DNA of 64,000 nt from Fictibacillus nanhaiensis (GCF_023715445.1 NZ_JAMBOD010000007.1:62001-126000), one strand, 5' to 3'. Positions 8,967-18,255 are shown, counted from the first letter of the stretch. Program-made: numbers and translations. Notes: a model not told the origin generated them from the sequence alone.

Positions 8967-8975
8967 TACTATATG
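8967..8975 (-). promoter_or_regulatory. Candidate SigE/SigK-type -10 element
   Basis: On the minus strand CATATAGTA fits the CATA-N3-TA shape of mother-cell sigma factor -10 regions, about 20 bases before the start codon of the repeat-rich protein. A clear -35 is not evident. Confidence 0.3.
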
Positions 8976-9029
8976 AAAGGGGGATATGAGTGCTTGTACG
9001 AATCACCATTTTTTCTAACTTTTGAATGA

Positions 9030-9917
9030 TTATATGGTAACTCTACTAAAATAGTGGTTTACAACCTTAAGGAAATTTTTTATCGCTGGAGAAACCCACT
9101 TATCTTTGTGATGTCCGACATATAGCGGCATGGGCGCAATAGGATCTGGATAAGAAATGACTGCTAATCGTTTATCTTTAATTTCTTTTTCAACTGTTAC
9201 CAATGGTAAAAAGCCTATCCCAAGACCGCTCATCACACACCGTTTAATGGCTTCAATACTCCATAACTCCATATTATGTGCAAGTTCAATATGTTTTTCT
9301 CTTAAGTAGTTTTCAAAATCTGTACGATAACTGCAGCCTTTTTCATTTGTAATCAGGCATTCATTCCAGGATCCGTTATTTATATGGTCGAACGTTGATA
9401 TTTTTTCTGGCGAACCGACTAAAACCAGTTCTTCTTCCTTTAGTTTCATTCGATTTATATCCTTTTTGAGGCTTCGTATAAGCATGAAACCTACATCAAT
9501 CTCCGATGAAATGAGCTGGTTCTGTACGTCATAACAATTGATGTTTAAAAGGGAAATCTTTACATGTGGATACTGTTCCCGGAACGTTTTTAATATTTTA
9601 TCTAAGTGATACACGGTCATGGATTCAGGTGCACCTATCTTTATTTCACCTGTAATCTCACCGTTTTCCAGGTGAAGGTTTTGTATTCTTTCATATTCCT
9701 GAAGCATAACAGTTGCGTGTTCCATCAAACGTTTCCCGACATCTGTTAAAACAACCTTACGGCCCATCCGGTCGAAGATAGGTACTCCTACAAACTGCTC
9801 TAGAGCCTGTATATGTGAAGTTACCGTTGACTGTGTATATCCCAGTTCTGCAGCAGCCCCTGTGAAACTCCCTTTTTCATTGATTGTTCTTAATGTGATT
9901 AACTGTCGTAGTTCCAT
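9030..9917 (-). CDS. LysR family transcriptional regulator
   Basis: 295 residues. The N-terminal winged helix-turn-helix is typical (MELRQLITLRTINEKGSF, then TQSTVTSHIQALE), and the rest is a LysR substrate-binding domain. The start chosen is the ATG with GGAGGTG seven bases upstream; an in-frame start seven codons earlier lacks a site. It is divergently transcribed from an MFS permease gene, the usual LysR arrangement, and probably controls that gene and itself. The effector is unknown. Confidence 0.85.
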   Translation of the reverse strand: MELRQLITLRTINEKGSFTGAAAELGYTQSTVTSHIQALEQFVGVPIFDRMGRKVVLTDVGKRLMEHATVMLQEYERIQNLHLENGEITGEIKIGAPESMTVYHLDKILKTFREQYPHVKISLLNINCYDVQNQLISSEIDVGFMLIRSLKKDINRMKLKEEELVLVGSPEKISTFDHINNGSWNECLITNEKGCSYRTDFENYLREKHIELAHNMELWSIEAIKRCVMSGLGIGFLPLVTVEKEIKDKRLAVISYPDPIAPMPLYVGHHKDKWVSPAIKNFLKVVNHYFSRVTI

Positions 9918-9969
9918 TCGTTTCACCTCCAGAGTCAATATATTTATAGTATCAAAAAAAATGATGGAT

Positions 9970-9981
9970 ATAATCGATTAT
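9970..9981. promoter_or_regulatory. Palindrome in the LysR/MFS intergenic region
   Basis: ATAATCGATTAT is a perfect 12-base palindrome in the 130-base space between the divergent genes. It is a candidate LysR binding site by position and symmetry only. Confidence 0.35.
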
Positions 9982-10047
9982 TTCAATTTTACAAATAGGT
10001 AAATCGGGGATTATAGTGTATGAAAGAAGGATCAGGGGGATCAACGG

Positions 10048-11307
10048 ATGAAGAAAATTCATTATGGATGGATTATGGTAGCTGTTGCATTTATTATTTT
10101 GCTGACAGGCGCGGGAATTCGTTCTATGCCAAGTGTACTGATGGTACCGTTAGAAACAGAATTTGACTGGAACCGGTCAGTGGTATCGACATCACTTGCC
10201 ATAAATTTATTATTATACGGGTTATTTGGACCTTTTGCTGCAGCTCTTATGCTGCGGTTCGGTATGAAACGTGTTACAGGAACAGCATTACTACTACTAG
10301 TCCTAGGTGTGTTTTCAACACTATGGATAGATTCGCCATGGCAGCTAAATTTGCTTTGGGGTGTGTTAATTGGAATTGGAAGCGGTTCTACAGTCGTACT
10401 CAGTACGCTGATTGCGAATAGGTGGTTCGTAGAAAAACGTGGTCTCGTAATTGGGATACTAACAGCGAGCGGTGCAACAGGTCAGATTATTTTCCTTCCG
10501 TTTCTGGCTCAGCTTGTTTCAGACAAAGGCTGGAAACTGGCTATTGTAGCGGTGAGCATTGCCGTTGGAGTCGTATTCTTAGTTGTCCTACTTCTGATGA
10601 AGAATCATCCCGGAGATATGAAGCTTGCACCTTATGGGGCAAATCAAATCATAAACGAACCCCTTCAGCTAAAATTAAATCCCTTTACAGAACCCATCCG
10701 TGAACTAAAAGGGGCATCGCGCCACCTTGATTTCTGGCTTTTGGCGGGGAGCTTTTTTATTTGCGGATTCTCAACGAACGGACTTATTGGTACACACTTT
10801 ATTCCAGCTTGTATCGATCATGGCATATCTGAAGTGAAAGCGGCGAGTATGCTGGCCCTTATCGGTATTTTTGATATTTTTGGAACCATACTTTCCGGAA
10901 TCTTGTCTGATCGCTTTAACAATCGCTGGCTATTGTTCTGGTACTATGGGTTAAGAGGAATATCATTGTTGTTTTTACCGTTTGCTCTTGATGCTTCACA
11001 TTTTTATTTATGGTTTTTTATCATCTTTTATGGTTTGGACTGGGTGGCCACTGTACCTCCGACAATCAAACTAACTACCGATATTTTCGGAAAAGAGCGC
11101 GCAGGTATTCTATTTGGATGGATCATGGCCGCTCATCAGTTCGGAGCAGCAATTGCAGCATATAGTGGAGGGGTGGTTCATGACATACTAGGAAGCTATT
11201 ATTTCAGCTTTCTTTCCGCAGGTGCGTTCTGTGTGCTTGCAAGTTTAATTGTCATGAAAATAGGAAGAACTTCAAAAACGGTAATCCACGGCGGTTATCA
11301 GGCATAA
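10048..11307 (+). CDS. MFS transporter
   Basis: 419 residues with twelve hydrophobic segments. The N-terminal HYGWIMVAVAF and the loop RFGMKR are typical of the oxalate/formate and monocarboxylate antiporter-like MFS branch. The second half begins with LDFWLLAGSFFICGF after a central cytoplasmic loop, and DRFNNRW repeats the loop motif. AGGGGG lies nine bases before the ATG. Substrate unknown, probably a small organic acid; regulation by the divergent LysR protein is likely. Confidence 0.8.
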   Translation: MKKIHYGWIMVAVAFIILLTGAGIRSMPSVLMVPLETEFDWNRSVVSTSLAINLLLYGLFGPFAAALMLRFGMKRVTGTALLLLVLGVFSTLWIDSPWQLNLLWGVLIGIGSGSTVVLSTLIANRWFVEKRGLVIGILTASGATGQIIFLPFLAQLVSDKGWKLAIVAVSIAVGVVFLVVLLLMKNHPGDMKLAPYGANQIINEPLQLKLNPFTEPIRELKGASRHLDFWLLAGSFFICGFSTNGLIGTHFIPACIDHGISEVKAASMLALIGIFDIFGTILSGILSDRFNNRWLLFWYYGLRGISLLFLPFALDASHFYLWFFIIFYGLDWVATVPPTIKLTTDIFGKERAGILFGWIMAAHQFGAAIAAYSGGVVHDILGSYYFSFLSAGAFCVLASLIVMKIGRTSKTVIHGGYQA

Positions 11308-11324
11308 GGTCATCCTAATAGAAA

Positions 11325-11382
11325 AGCTGACTCATAAGGACATCAAATCATGTCCTTTTGATGTCAGCTCTTTGTTTTTTTT
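11325..11382 (+). terminator. Terminator of the MFS gene
   Basis: A two-part stem (AGCTGAC/GTCAGCT and AAGGACAT/ATGTCCTT) is followed by a T-rich run. Confidence 0.8.
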
Positions 11383-11495
11383 AGTTTCGGTATGTCCATA
11401 TTTTTTTGGGAAAAAATTCTCGTCATAACAAAGAGAGTCATTCTATAATATTAGTGTAAATTTACACTTTTTGATAAAGGGACGGTGGCAAAGAG

Positions 11496-12928
11496 TTGAG
11501 ATGGAAGTGGATTTTACTATGCGTATTCATCTATGGATCTGCCCTGTATTCAAGTTTGCACGTTTATTCCGGTCAAAATAAAACGACTGTAGAAGATGCA
11601 GGAAAACTTTTACCTGTAAAAATGAAAATCGTTTATGATGTTCATTCCACCAGCGACTTACAACAATGGGTAAAGAAAGCGAATGAAACCGGAGAAACAA
11701 TCGCTATTGCAGGTATGCAGCATAGCCAGGGAGGACATACATTGTATCCCAATGGAACCCTGTTTGATATGAAAGGCTACAATAAGATTTTAGATTTCAG
11801 TCCAAAGAAAAAGAAGATCACGGTACAATCAGGTGTGACCTGGGCAGATATTCAGAAAAAGATTAATCCCTATGGTCTCTCAGTTAAAGTTATGCAGTCA
11901 CAAAATATATTTACAGTAGGTGGATCATTAAGCGTTAATGTTCATGGGCGTGATATTCGTTATGGATCGTTAATTGACACTGTGGATTCTTTTCGACTAT
12001 TAACACCAGATGAAAAGATCATAAGTGTAAGCCGGGAAGAGAACAGTGATTTGTTTTCATATGTAATAGGGGGATATGGATTGTTTGGCGTTATACTCGA
12101 TGTCACGCTGGAGCTTGCGGACGATGAACTTTATCACCACCGGTCAGTTGTAATGAACTACAACGATTATGAAAACTATTTTCGAGAAAAAGTGAAACAA
12201 GATGATTCAGTCAGGATGCATCTTGCCAGGATATCAGTGGCACCTGAAACCTTTCTAAAAGAGATGTACGTAACGGATTACGTACTGACCGACCATCAAG
12301 ATAAAAGAGAAAAATATTTAGAATTAAAAAAGGAAGAAATGATTGCGCTGCCTAAGTTTATGCTCGGTTTATCCCGATACAGTGACTGGGGTAAAGATCT
12401 TTTGTGGGAAACGCAAAAGATGTACTTTTTAAAAAACGATGGGAAGTATGAGACAAGGAATAATGTGATGAGGTCAGACAGTGAATTTATGGAGTATGAG
12501 AATCCGAATCGTACCGAACTTCTTCAAGAATATTTTTTCCTGTTGAGCATTTTACTGCATACATCGATGATACAAGAGGAGTTTTGGAAAAAAAAGAACT
12601 TAATCTATTAAACATTACAATCCGCTACGTGGAGCATGATGAGGATGCTGTCCTGTCCTATGCAAAGGATGACATGTTCGCTCTCGTCCTTTTAATCAAC
12701 CAAGGACGATCAAAAAAAGATATTAAACAAACAGAACAAGTTTTACAAAAGTTGATTGATGTAACCTTAGAACATAGGGGGAGCTATTATTTGCCTTATT
12801 ACTCCTATCCGTCTAAGAAACAGCTAAGTCAGGCTTATCCTCGTATTAATGAATTCTTTGAAAAGAAAAGAGAGTTTGATCCTGAAGAACGTTTTCAAAA
12901 TTTATTTTATGGGAGGTACAGCCGATGA
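11496..12928 (+). pseudogene. FAD-linked lactone oxidase-like protein (YitY-like), frameshifted
   Basis: Two overlapping reading frames together encode one oxidase. The first (11496-12611) has a signal/anchor segment, then the PCMH-type FAD domain with AGMQHSQGGHT and GGSLSVNVHGRD. The second (to 12928) carries the C-terminal domain ending in DPEERFQNLFYGRYSR, typical of gulono/arabinono-lactone oxidases. The frames join smoothly if one T is restored in the six-T run at 12533-12538, giving EYFFPVEHFTAYIDD. The start is a TTG after GGACGGTGG. It overlaps the next gene by four bases. It is either a recent pseudogene or a one-base sequencing error. Confidence 0.8.
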
Positions 12929-13494
12929 ATTATCGAACTTTCATTACATCTCAAAGTATATTAATGACGGCAAGTTCCATGGTGTTTCCCTTCTATTTGC
13001 TCCTCATTCGAAACATTGGTGACAGCTACTCACAATTCGGTTTGGCGTATGGTCTATTTGCGCTAACTGCTGCTATGGTTCATCCATTAATCGGGCGGCT
13101 TTCTGACCGTATCGGAGACCGGCCACTTTTGCTGTTATATACATGGGGCATGGTTGGCATCATGCTGATTGTTCCCATTATTGAAACTATATCAGCGCTA
13201 TATATCTTGCAAATTCTGATGGGTGTCTTAGGAGCCGTGCAAAAAACTACTGAAAAGACGACACTTGCAAGGAAAACGGCTGGCATGCAAACTGGACGGA
13301 GAATAGGAAACTATCACTTGTGGACGAGTGTTTGGGGAGCGGTTGCTGTAATGGCGACGGGATATCTCATCGATTTCCTTACGATTGGAAGTTTATTCTA
13401 TATCGCTTCATTTTTGTATATGATATCTGCTGTGGTATTAATGAAGTCTGGTACTCTGCTGAAACAAGTTGAAGATGAGCCCGTACAGGCATGA
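12925..13494 (+). CDS. Half-size MFS permease (YitZ-like)
   Basis: 189 residues with about six hydrophobic segments, half the usual MFS length. The cytoplasmic loop motif GRLSDRIGDRPLLL is intact. ATGA overlap with the upstream oxidase gene implies translational coupling, and the pairing resembles B. subtilis yitY-yitZ. It may work as a homodimer or be a remnant of a full transporter; the clean start and stop argue for a functional short form. Confidence 0.65.
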   Translation: MNYRTFITSQSILMTASSMVFPFYLLLIRNIGDSYSQFGLAYGLFALTAAMVHPLIGRLSDRIGDRPLLLLYTWGMVGIMLIVPIIETISALYILQILMGVLGAVQKTTEKTTLARKTAGMQTGRRIGNYHLWTSVWGAVAVMATGYLIDFLTIGSLFYIASFLYMISAVVLMKSGTLLKQVEDEPVQA

Positions 13495-13508
13495 GCTGCC
13501 GGGCTTTA
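13477..13508 (+). terminator. Weak terminator after the half-size MFS gene
   Basis: GAGCCCG pairs with CGGGCTT around a 16-base loop, overlapping the stop codon; the T-tract is interrupted. Confidence 0.4.
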
Positions 13509-13583
13509 ATTTAAAATCCGTTGCAGAGTACACGGCTAAAGATGGTTTCAACGCATCAATAATTACTTCCAATTTATTAACCC

Positions 13584-14081
13584 CTATTGCATCGATTCTG
13601 CAATCTTAATCATATCGTCTTTTGTCCTTGGGTTGTTCGTTTGTGGAACAACAATTAATGTAATCTTATAAGTCAGCTTCTGATCTTTTTTCGACCAGAC
13701 TAATTCCCTCGTATCCACATGGTGCATTCTCATATCTGCAATGGAGCCATCTTTTAGTTTGAATGACATTGGCAAGTCCGGGTCAATATTCAACTCTATT
13801 AAAATATGTTGTAACAGTTAAACTGGCATTTTTGTCCTTTAGGTATACGACTTCTGCAAATGTCGGGTTAAATCCAGAATTCTTTTGAACAGATGAAGAG
13901 ATGGAATCAGGTAGAAGGGCAAGTGGCTTGGAATTTTCACTTGTGATCGTTCGTCTTCTGGAAGTGTGTGCATCTCTTTTCTTATGTCAGGGTGTTCCTT
14001 CATTAAGCTTTCAAGTTCTGGTGAAGGAGAAGAACAACCGAACAAAAACAGTAAAGTAGCTATTCCGGCCAGCCTTTTCAT
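13584..14081 (-). pseudogene. Lipoprotein gene broken by two frameshifts
   Basis: The 5' part encodes a lipoprotein signal (MKRLAGIATLLFLFGC) and a short mature segment. The middle can be read only in another frame (LPDSISSSVQKNSGF, then FAEVVYLKDKNASLTVTTY). The last part returns to a third frame (DPDLPMSFKLKDGSIADMRM and on). Restoring one C in the CCC run near 13920 and removing one T near 13780 gives a continuous ~165-residue extracytoplasmic lipoprotein. No family recognised. Confidence 0.6.
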
Positions 14082-14101
14082 ATAAAGCTTCCTAAATGGC
14101 G

Positions 14102-14338
14102 TTAAGAAGCATCATCATCTTTTTCTTTTTTACGCCAATATTTCTGAATGAACGTTTTAACGATGTCTTTACCGGCTAAAAGTGCACCAAGCCAGAAAAA
14201 GACTTCCCCCCCGATAAATAATCCACTCACGATAGCTGTTTTAACGGCACCGCTTAAGGATAAGAATGGAATGACAGGAATCAAAATCCATAAAACAAAT
14301 GAGAGAACGATAAAAACTATTCCGATTTTCTTTTTCAT
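14102..14338 (-). CDS. Small two-helix membrane protein (transporter suffix-type)
   Basis: 78 residues: MKKKIGIVFIVLSFVLW begins the first membrane helix, a second spans about residues 36-58, and a charged tail (KYWRKKEKDDDAS) follows. The ATG chosen has AAGGAG nine bases upstream. It resembles the small transporter suffix domain proteins of Bacillaceae, whose function is unknown. It lies 20 bases upstream of the broken lipoprotein gene and probably shares its transcript. Confidence 0.6.
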   Translation of the reverse strand: MKKKIGIVFIVLSFVLWILIPVIPFLSLSGAVKTAIVSGLFIGGEVFFWLGALLAGKDIVKTFIQKYWRKKEKDDDAS

Positions 14339-14549
14339 AGTTGAAAACTCCTTCATAAATGTCTAATTAGTGTTTACGAAAAAGTTTCCATAAAAGTTTC
14401 CTTTTAATCAAAATTAGCATAGGAACACCGCATTTTTTTTACGACTAGAAAAATAGTTGGTCCAGATTTCCAAGAGTTTCTTAGTTGTAAAAGTTTCCAA
14501 GTTTGGATAATGTTAAGAGGACACTGTTATAAAAAGGTGGGGAATGTAA

Positions 14550-15056
14550 TTGAATCGGGAGCTTGTGTATCGAAGTAAAGATAAAGAGATAGAAGTGTTT
14601 GAAGATGAGTTTGGCAAGATTACGATTAAGGAGATACCACATGAAGCAGCAGTAATGGTTGCACTTGAGAATAATAGTTTAATATTGATCAGCCAGTTTC
14701 GTCCGGCAGTCGATGATATTATTATCCAGCTGCCTGGGGGAGGAATGAATGTTAACGAAGACCCTGAAAATGCAGCTAAACGAGAGTTTCTCGAAGAAAC
14801 AGGTATCGTTTGCGGGGAAGCGGTATTTTTAGGCAGTATACAGCCAAGTGCTTGTCTTAGCAATACCGTTACGCATGTATATTTTACAAAAGAGATATTG
14901 GAATACAGGTCCCAGATGCTTGAGAAAAAAGAAGCATCTATACAAGCATTTCATATTCCTGTGGAGCGGGCGTTCCGCAATATTGAACAGGGCATATGGA
15001 AGGACAGCGAGCTGGCACACGGATTATTGCTTGCGCGCTTAAAGGGACTGATCTAA
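14550..15056 (+). CDS. NUDIX hydrolase (ADP-ribose pyrophosphatase-like)
   Basis: 168 residues starting at TTG, with AAGGTGGGG upstream. The Nudix box is complete (GGGMNVNEDPENAAKREFLE, then ETGI; the G-x5-E-x7-REUXEEXGU pattern), preceded by SQFRPAVDDIIIQLPGG as in the ADP-ribose pyrophosphatase subfamily. It hydrolyses nucleoside diphosphate-linked compounds with Mg2+. The stop overlaps the ATG of the HIT-protein gene (TAATG), so the two are translationally coupled. Confidence 0.85.
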   Translation: MNRELVYRSKDKEIEVFEDEFGKITIKEIPHEAAVMVALENNSLILISQFRPAVDDIIIQLPGGGMNVNEDPENAAKREFLEETGIVCGEAVFLGSIQPSACLSNTVTHVYFTKEILEYRSQMLEKKEASIQAFHIPVERAFRNIEQGIWKDSELAHGLLLARLKGLI

Positions 15057-15457
15057 TGAGTTGTTTAGGATGCGATCTGGCAAACGCTAAAGAGCCTGTA
15101 CATACGATTTATGAAAATGAGTTCGTCCGTTGTTTCCTGGACATCGATCCTTTTAATGAAGGTCATACATTAATTTTACCGAAAAGACATGTGAAAGAAC
15201 TCACCGAATTAACACATGAAGAAACGCTTGCCGTTATGGATGCTGCTAAGATGATCTCTGAAAAGTTAATCACATGCTTAAAACCTGATGGGATTACAAT
15301 TAACCAAAATGGGGGAAAATTTAGTGACTTAACTCATTTTCACATGCATGTCATTCCCAGGTATGAAAATGATGGCTTTACGTGGAGCGAGTCTGCTATC
15401 CAAGACGATGCGCATAAGAGATTGGATGAAACGGCAAATAAGCTCCGAACCGTCTAA
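15056..15457 (+). CDS. HIT family protein (histidine triad nucleotide hydrolase)
   Basis: 133 residues. The C-terminal histidine triad HFHMHVIPR is exact, and a Cys-x2-Cys (CLGC) near the N-terminus matches the zinc-binding start of Hit-type proteins. DPFNEGHTLILPKRH is the typical central motif. HIT enzymes hydrolyse or transfer nucleoside monophosphates. The start is the ATG overlapping the Nudix stop codon. It probably works with the Nudix protein in nucleotide-derivative clean-up. Confidence 0.85.
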   Translation: MSCLGCDLANAKEPVHTIYENEFVRCFLDIDPFNEGHTLILPKRHVKELTELTHEETLAVMDAAKMISEKLITCLKPDGITINQNGGKFSDLTHFHMHVIPRYENDGFTWSESAIQDDAHKRLDETANKLRTV

Positions 15458-15514
15458 TCTTTTTATCAGTATGAAAAAATTGTGTCACAATGATGGATAA
15501 GGAGGGATTCTTTT

Positions 15515-16360
15515 ATGGCAAGCAGTATTCATGATCGCGCGGTCCTGCATAATGGTGTTCAGATGCCTTGGATTGGTCTTGGTGTTTATAAAGCAGAAGA
15601 CGGTGATGAAGTTATACAGTCTATTAAATGGGCAATTGATGCAGGATATCGAAGCATCGACACAGCCAGTCTCTATAATAATGAAGCTGGTGTTGGACAA
15701 GCTATCGCTGAATCGGATGTACCTAGAGAAGACCTATTCATAACGACAAAGGTCTGGAACACAGATCAGGGCTATGAAGAAGCACTATCGGCGTTTGATG
15801 CAAGCTTGGAGCGGCTAGGTCTAGACTATGTTGACCTTTATCTTGTTCACTGGCCTGTTCCAGGGAAGTATAAGGAAACATGGAGAGCGCTAGAGAAAAT
15901 TTATGAGGATGGCAGAGCAAAAGCCATCGGAGTAAGTAACTTTAAGAAGCATCATCTGGAAGATCTTATTGCTGATGCGAAAATTAAACCTATGGTGAAT
16001 CAGGTGGAATATCATCCGCGTCTTACACAGGCAGATCTGTTAACCTATTGCAAACAGCAAGGCATTCAGCTTGAAGCTTGGCGGCCCTTGTTAAAAGGCG
16101 AAATTTTTGAAGAACCAACTTTACTGGAACTTGCTGATAAGTATAATAAAACAGTTGCGCAGATCATTTTAAGGTGGGATATCCAAAATGGAGTCGTAAC
16201 CATTCCAAAGTCGGTAACGAAACACCGGATTGAAGAAAATATAGACATCTATAATTTTAAGCTGACGAATGAAGACATGACTCGTATTTCCGCCCTTAAT
16301 CAGGATAAGCGAAACGGTGCTGATCCAGACGACCCTGAATTTTATAAGCAGTTTGAATAG
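15515..16360 (+). CDS. Aldo/keto reductase
   Basis: 281 residues with the AKR catalytic tetrad in place: D49, Y54, K79 and H112 (YRSIDTASLYNNE, FITTKVW, LYLVHWPVPG). The NADPH-binding C-terminal segment IPKSVTKHRIEENIDI is typical. It resembles B. subtilis YtbE/YvgN, which reduce methylglyoxal and other aldehydes. AAGGAGG lies before the ATG. EAWRPLLKG replaces the more usual EAWSPL, a minor deviation. Confidence 0.85.
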   Translation: MASSIHDRAVLHNGVQMPWIGLGVYKAEDGDEVIQSIKWAIDAGYRSIDTASLYNNEAGVGQAIAESDVPREDLFITTKVWNTDQGYEEALSAFDASLERLGLDYVDLYLVHWPVPGKYKETWRALEKIYEDGRAKAIGVSNFKKHHLEDLIADAKIKPMVNQVEYHPRLTQADLLTYCKQQGIQLEAWRPLLKGEIFEEPTLLELADKYNKTVAQIILRWDIQNGVVTIPKSVTKHRIEENIDIYNFKLTNEDMTRISALNQDKRNGADPDDPEFYKQFE

Positions 16361-16364
16361 TCAC

Positions 16365-16400
16365 AAGGCAGTCTTTCCTATCAGGGATGACTGCTTTTTT
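16365..16400 (+). terminator. Terminator of the aldo/keto reductase gene
   Basis: AAGGCAGTC pairs with GACTGCTT and runs into TTTTTT. Confidence 0.75.
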
Positions 16401-16423
16401 ATCCAAACAAAAGAGGTGAAACC

Positions 16424-16609
16424 ATGAATTTTTCTGTGGGGGAAAGTTTGATCTTTGAAGAAATCAAGGTGAAAGTGGTAGAAGTTAAATCTAATTCTGT
16501 TGTCTTTGAAGTTTCCGGAACAGGATATGAAGGGGATGAAGGCGGATTGATGGAAGTCCCAATGTCCTACCTGAAAGAAAACAGGAGTCAGCTTAAAAGA
16601 TGTACGTAG
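16424..16609 (+). CDS. Small hypothetical protein
   Basis: 61 residues, acidic in the middle (EGDEGGLMEVP), predicted all-beta (FSVGESLIFEEIKVKVVEV). AGAGGTG precedes the ATG by six bases. It has no membrane segment or recognisable motif. It stands between a terminator and the DJ-1 gene and may be cotranscribed with it. Confidence 0.5.
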   Translation: MNFSVGESLIFEEIKVKVVEVKSNSVVFEVSGTGYEGDEGGLMEVPMSYLKENRSQLKRCT

Positions 16610-16669
16610 TTTTAAAACAAAAAAATAGGGAAAAATGATAAGCGTAAATGACAGAAAGGAAGTGATCAC

Positions 16670-17332
16670 ATGTCAAAACGTATATTGATTGTCGTAACCA
16701 ACCATCAAAATATCGGTAACAATAAAACAGGTCTTTGGCTTGAGGAGTATGCGGTACCTTATAATGAGTTCCGTGAAAAAGGATATGACATCACGGTGAA
16801 AAGCATTAAAGGAGGAAGTATCCCTTTAGACCCGAACAGCTTAAAAGGTGTTGATCAAGAGCAATACAAAGAAGCTCTATCACTGCTTGAAGATACAGTT
16901 GAACTAAGTCCAGATGATGCCGTGAGCTATGATGCGATCTACTTGCCTGGCGGACATGGTACCGTGTTTGATTTTCCGAAAAGTGAAGCTTTAAAAGAGG
17001 TGGTCAGCCAGATGGCCCAAACGAATAAAGTAATCGGAAGTGTTTGTCACGGTCCAGCTGGACTGACAACGGCAACACTGAAAGATGGATCATCTATCGT
17101 AAAAGGCAAGACGGTTACTGCATTTACTGATGAAGAGGAAGAAGAGATGCAGTTAACGAAAGAGGTACCGTTCTTGCTTGAAACGAAACTTCGCGAGCTT
17201 GGGGCGGAATTTCAGCGAGCTGGAAAGTGGGAAGATTTCGCCGTGACAGATGGCAATCTTGTCACCGGACAAAACCCGCAATCAAGCAGAAGTGTTGCAC
17301 TTAGAATGATTGAAGTTCTTGATAAACAATAA
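16670..17332 (+). CDS. DJ-1/PfpI family protein (Hsp31-like type 1 glutamine amidotransferase)
   Basis: 220 residues. The nucleophile elbow SVCHGPAGL (C126) with H127 is present, and an N-terminal glutamate (TGLWLEEYAVPY, E25/E26) completes the usual triad. The DAIYLPGGHGTVFDF loop is typical of the Hsp31/glyoxalase III branch, which acts as a chaperone, deglycase or methylglyoxal hydratase. AAGGAAGTG precedes the ATG. Two nearby genes (aldo/keto reductase and this one) could both serve carbonyl detoxification. Confidence 0.85.
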   Translation: MSKRILIVVTNHQNIGNNKTGLWLEEYAVPYNEFREKGYDITVKSIKGGSIPLDPNSLKGVDQEQYKEALSLLEDTVELSPDDAVSYDAIYLPGGHGTVFDFPKSEALKEVVSQMAQTNKVIGSVCHGPAGLTTATLKDGSSIVKGKTVTAFTDEEEEEMQLTKEVPFLLETKLRELGAEFQRAGKWEDFAVTDGNLVTGQNPQSSRSVALRMIEVLDKQ

Positions 17333-17345
17333 ATAGATGGCTTGT

Positions 17346-17379
17346 GAAACGACCGGCTCCAGCTGGTCGTTTCTTTTTT
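17346..17379 (+). terminator. Terminator of the DJ-1 gene
   Basis: The perfect stem GAAACGACC / GGTCGTTTC is followed by TTTTTT. Confidence 0.85.
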
Positions 17380-17445
17380 GGTTATTCACCTATACAGAAA
17401 ATGTGCGTATTTTAATAAAGACATTTTTAAATGGGAGGAATTCCT

Positions 17446-18255
17446 GTGGGTTACTATATTCGAGTTGAAGAAAACGTAAGGATTTTTGTGGAAGATGTGA
17501 ATCCGAGCGGACAAAAAACAATTCTTTTTATTCATGGCTGGCCTGCTAATCACAAGCTTTTCGAATATCAGTTTAACCAGCTCCCTTCCAAGGGGGTTCG
17601 GTGCATAGGTATGGATATTAGAGGGTTCGGGAAATCTGACAAACCGTACACGGGTTACTCGTATGATCGATTGGCAGATGACATTTATGCTGTAGTTCAA
17701 ACGTTGAGATTAGAGGATTTCACCCTGGTCGGACACTCGGTTGGAGGAGCGATTTCCATCAGGTATATGGCAAGACATAACGGCTATGGTGTTTCAAAGC
17801 TTGCTTTGCTGGGTGCTGCAGCCCCTAGTTTTACGAAAACACCTAATTTTCCATACGGGCACACAGTTGAAGAGGTGAACACATTTATATCTGATACGTA
17901 TAAGGACCGGCCGAAAATGCTGCAGGGATTCGGTGATATCTTCTTCTTTAAATATATAACGGCTCCGTTTTCTCAGTGGTTTCTTCAGTTAGGTCTGGAA
18001 GCAGCGGGATATTCGACCGCAGCTGTACTAGGCTCTTTAAGGGATGAAACCCTATTTTCTGATATGGGGAAAATTCAGGTTCCGACATTGATTCTGCATG
18101 GTGTGCATGATCAGGTTTGTCCTTATCCGTTTGCTCTAGCGATGAATCAAGGTATACGCGATTCAAAGCTCGTACCGTTAGAGAAAAGCGGCCACGGACT
18201 TTTTTGGGAAGAATGGGAAAAAGTAAACATGGAGCTCATGCGGTTTATTGAATAA
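17446..18255 (+). CDS. Alpha/beta hydrolase (non-haem chloroperoxidase/arylesterase-like)
   Basis: 269 residues from a GTG with GGGAGG upstream. Fold landmarks are the oxyanion motif HGWP (30-33), the nucleophile GHSVGG (S98), an acid in HGVHDQV and a histidine in SGHGLF, forming a Ser-Asp-His triad. It belongs to the group annotated as arylesterases or cofactor-free haloperoxidases; the true substrate is unknown. Its 3' end overlaps nothing essential, and the GNAT gene starts 59 bases on. Confidence 0.8.
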   Translation: MGYYIRVEENVRIFVEDVNPSGQKTILFIHGWPANHKLFEYQFNQLPSKGVRCIGMDIRGFGKSDKPYTGYSYDRLADDIYAVVQTLRLEDFTLVGHSVGGAISIRYMARHNGYGVSKLALLGAAAPSFTKTPNFPYGHTVEEVNTFISDTYKDRPKMLQGFGDIFFFKYITAPFSQWFLQLGLEAAGYSTAAVLGSLRDETLFSDMGKIQVPTLILHGVHDQVCPYPFALAMNQGIRDSKLVPLEKSGHGLFWEEWEKVNMELMRFIE

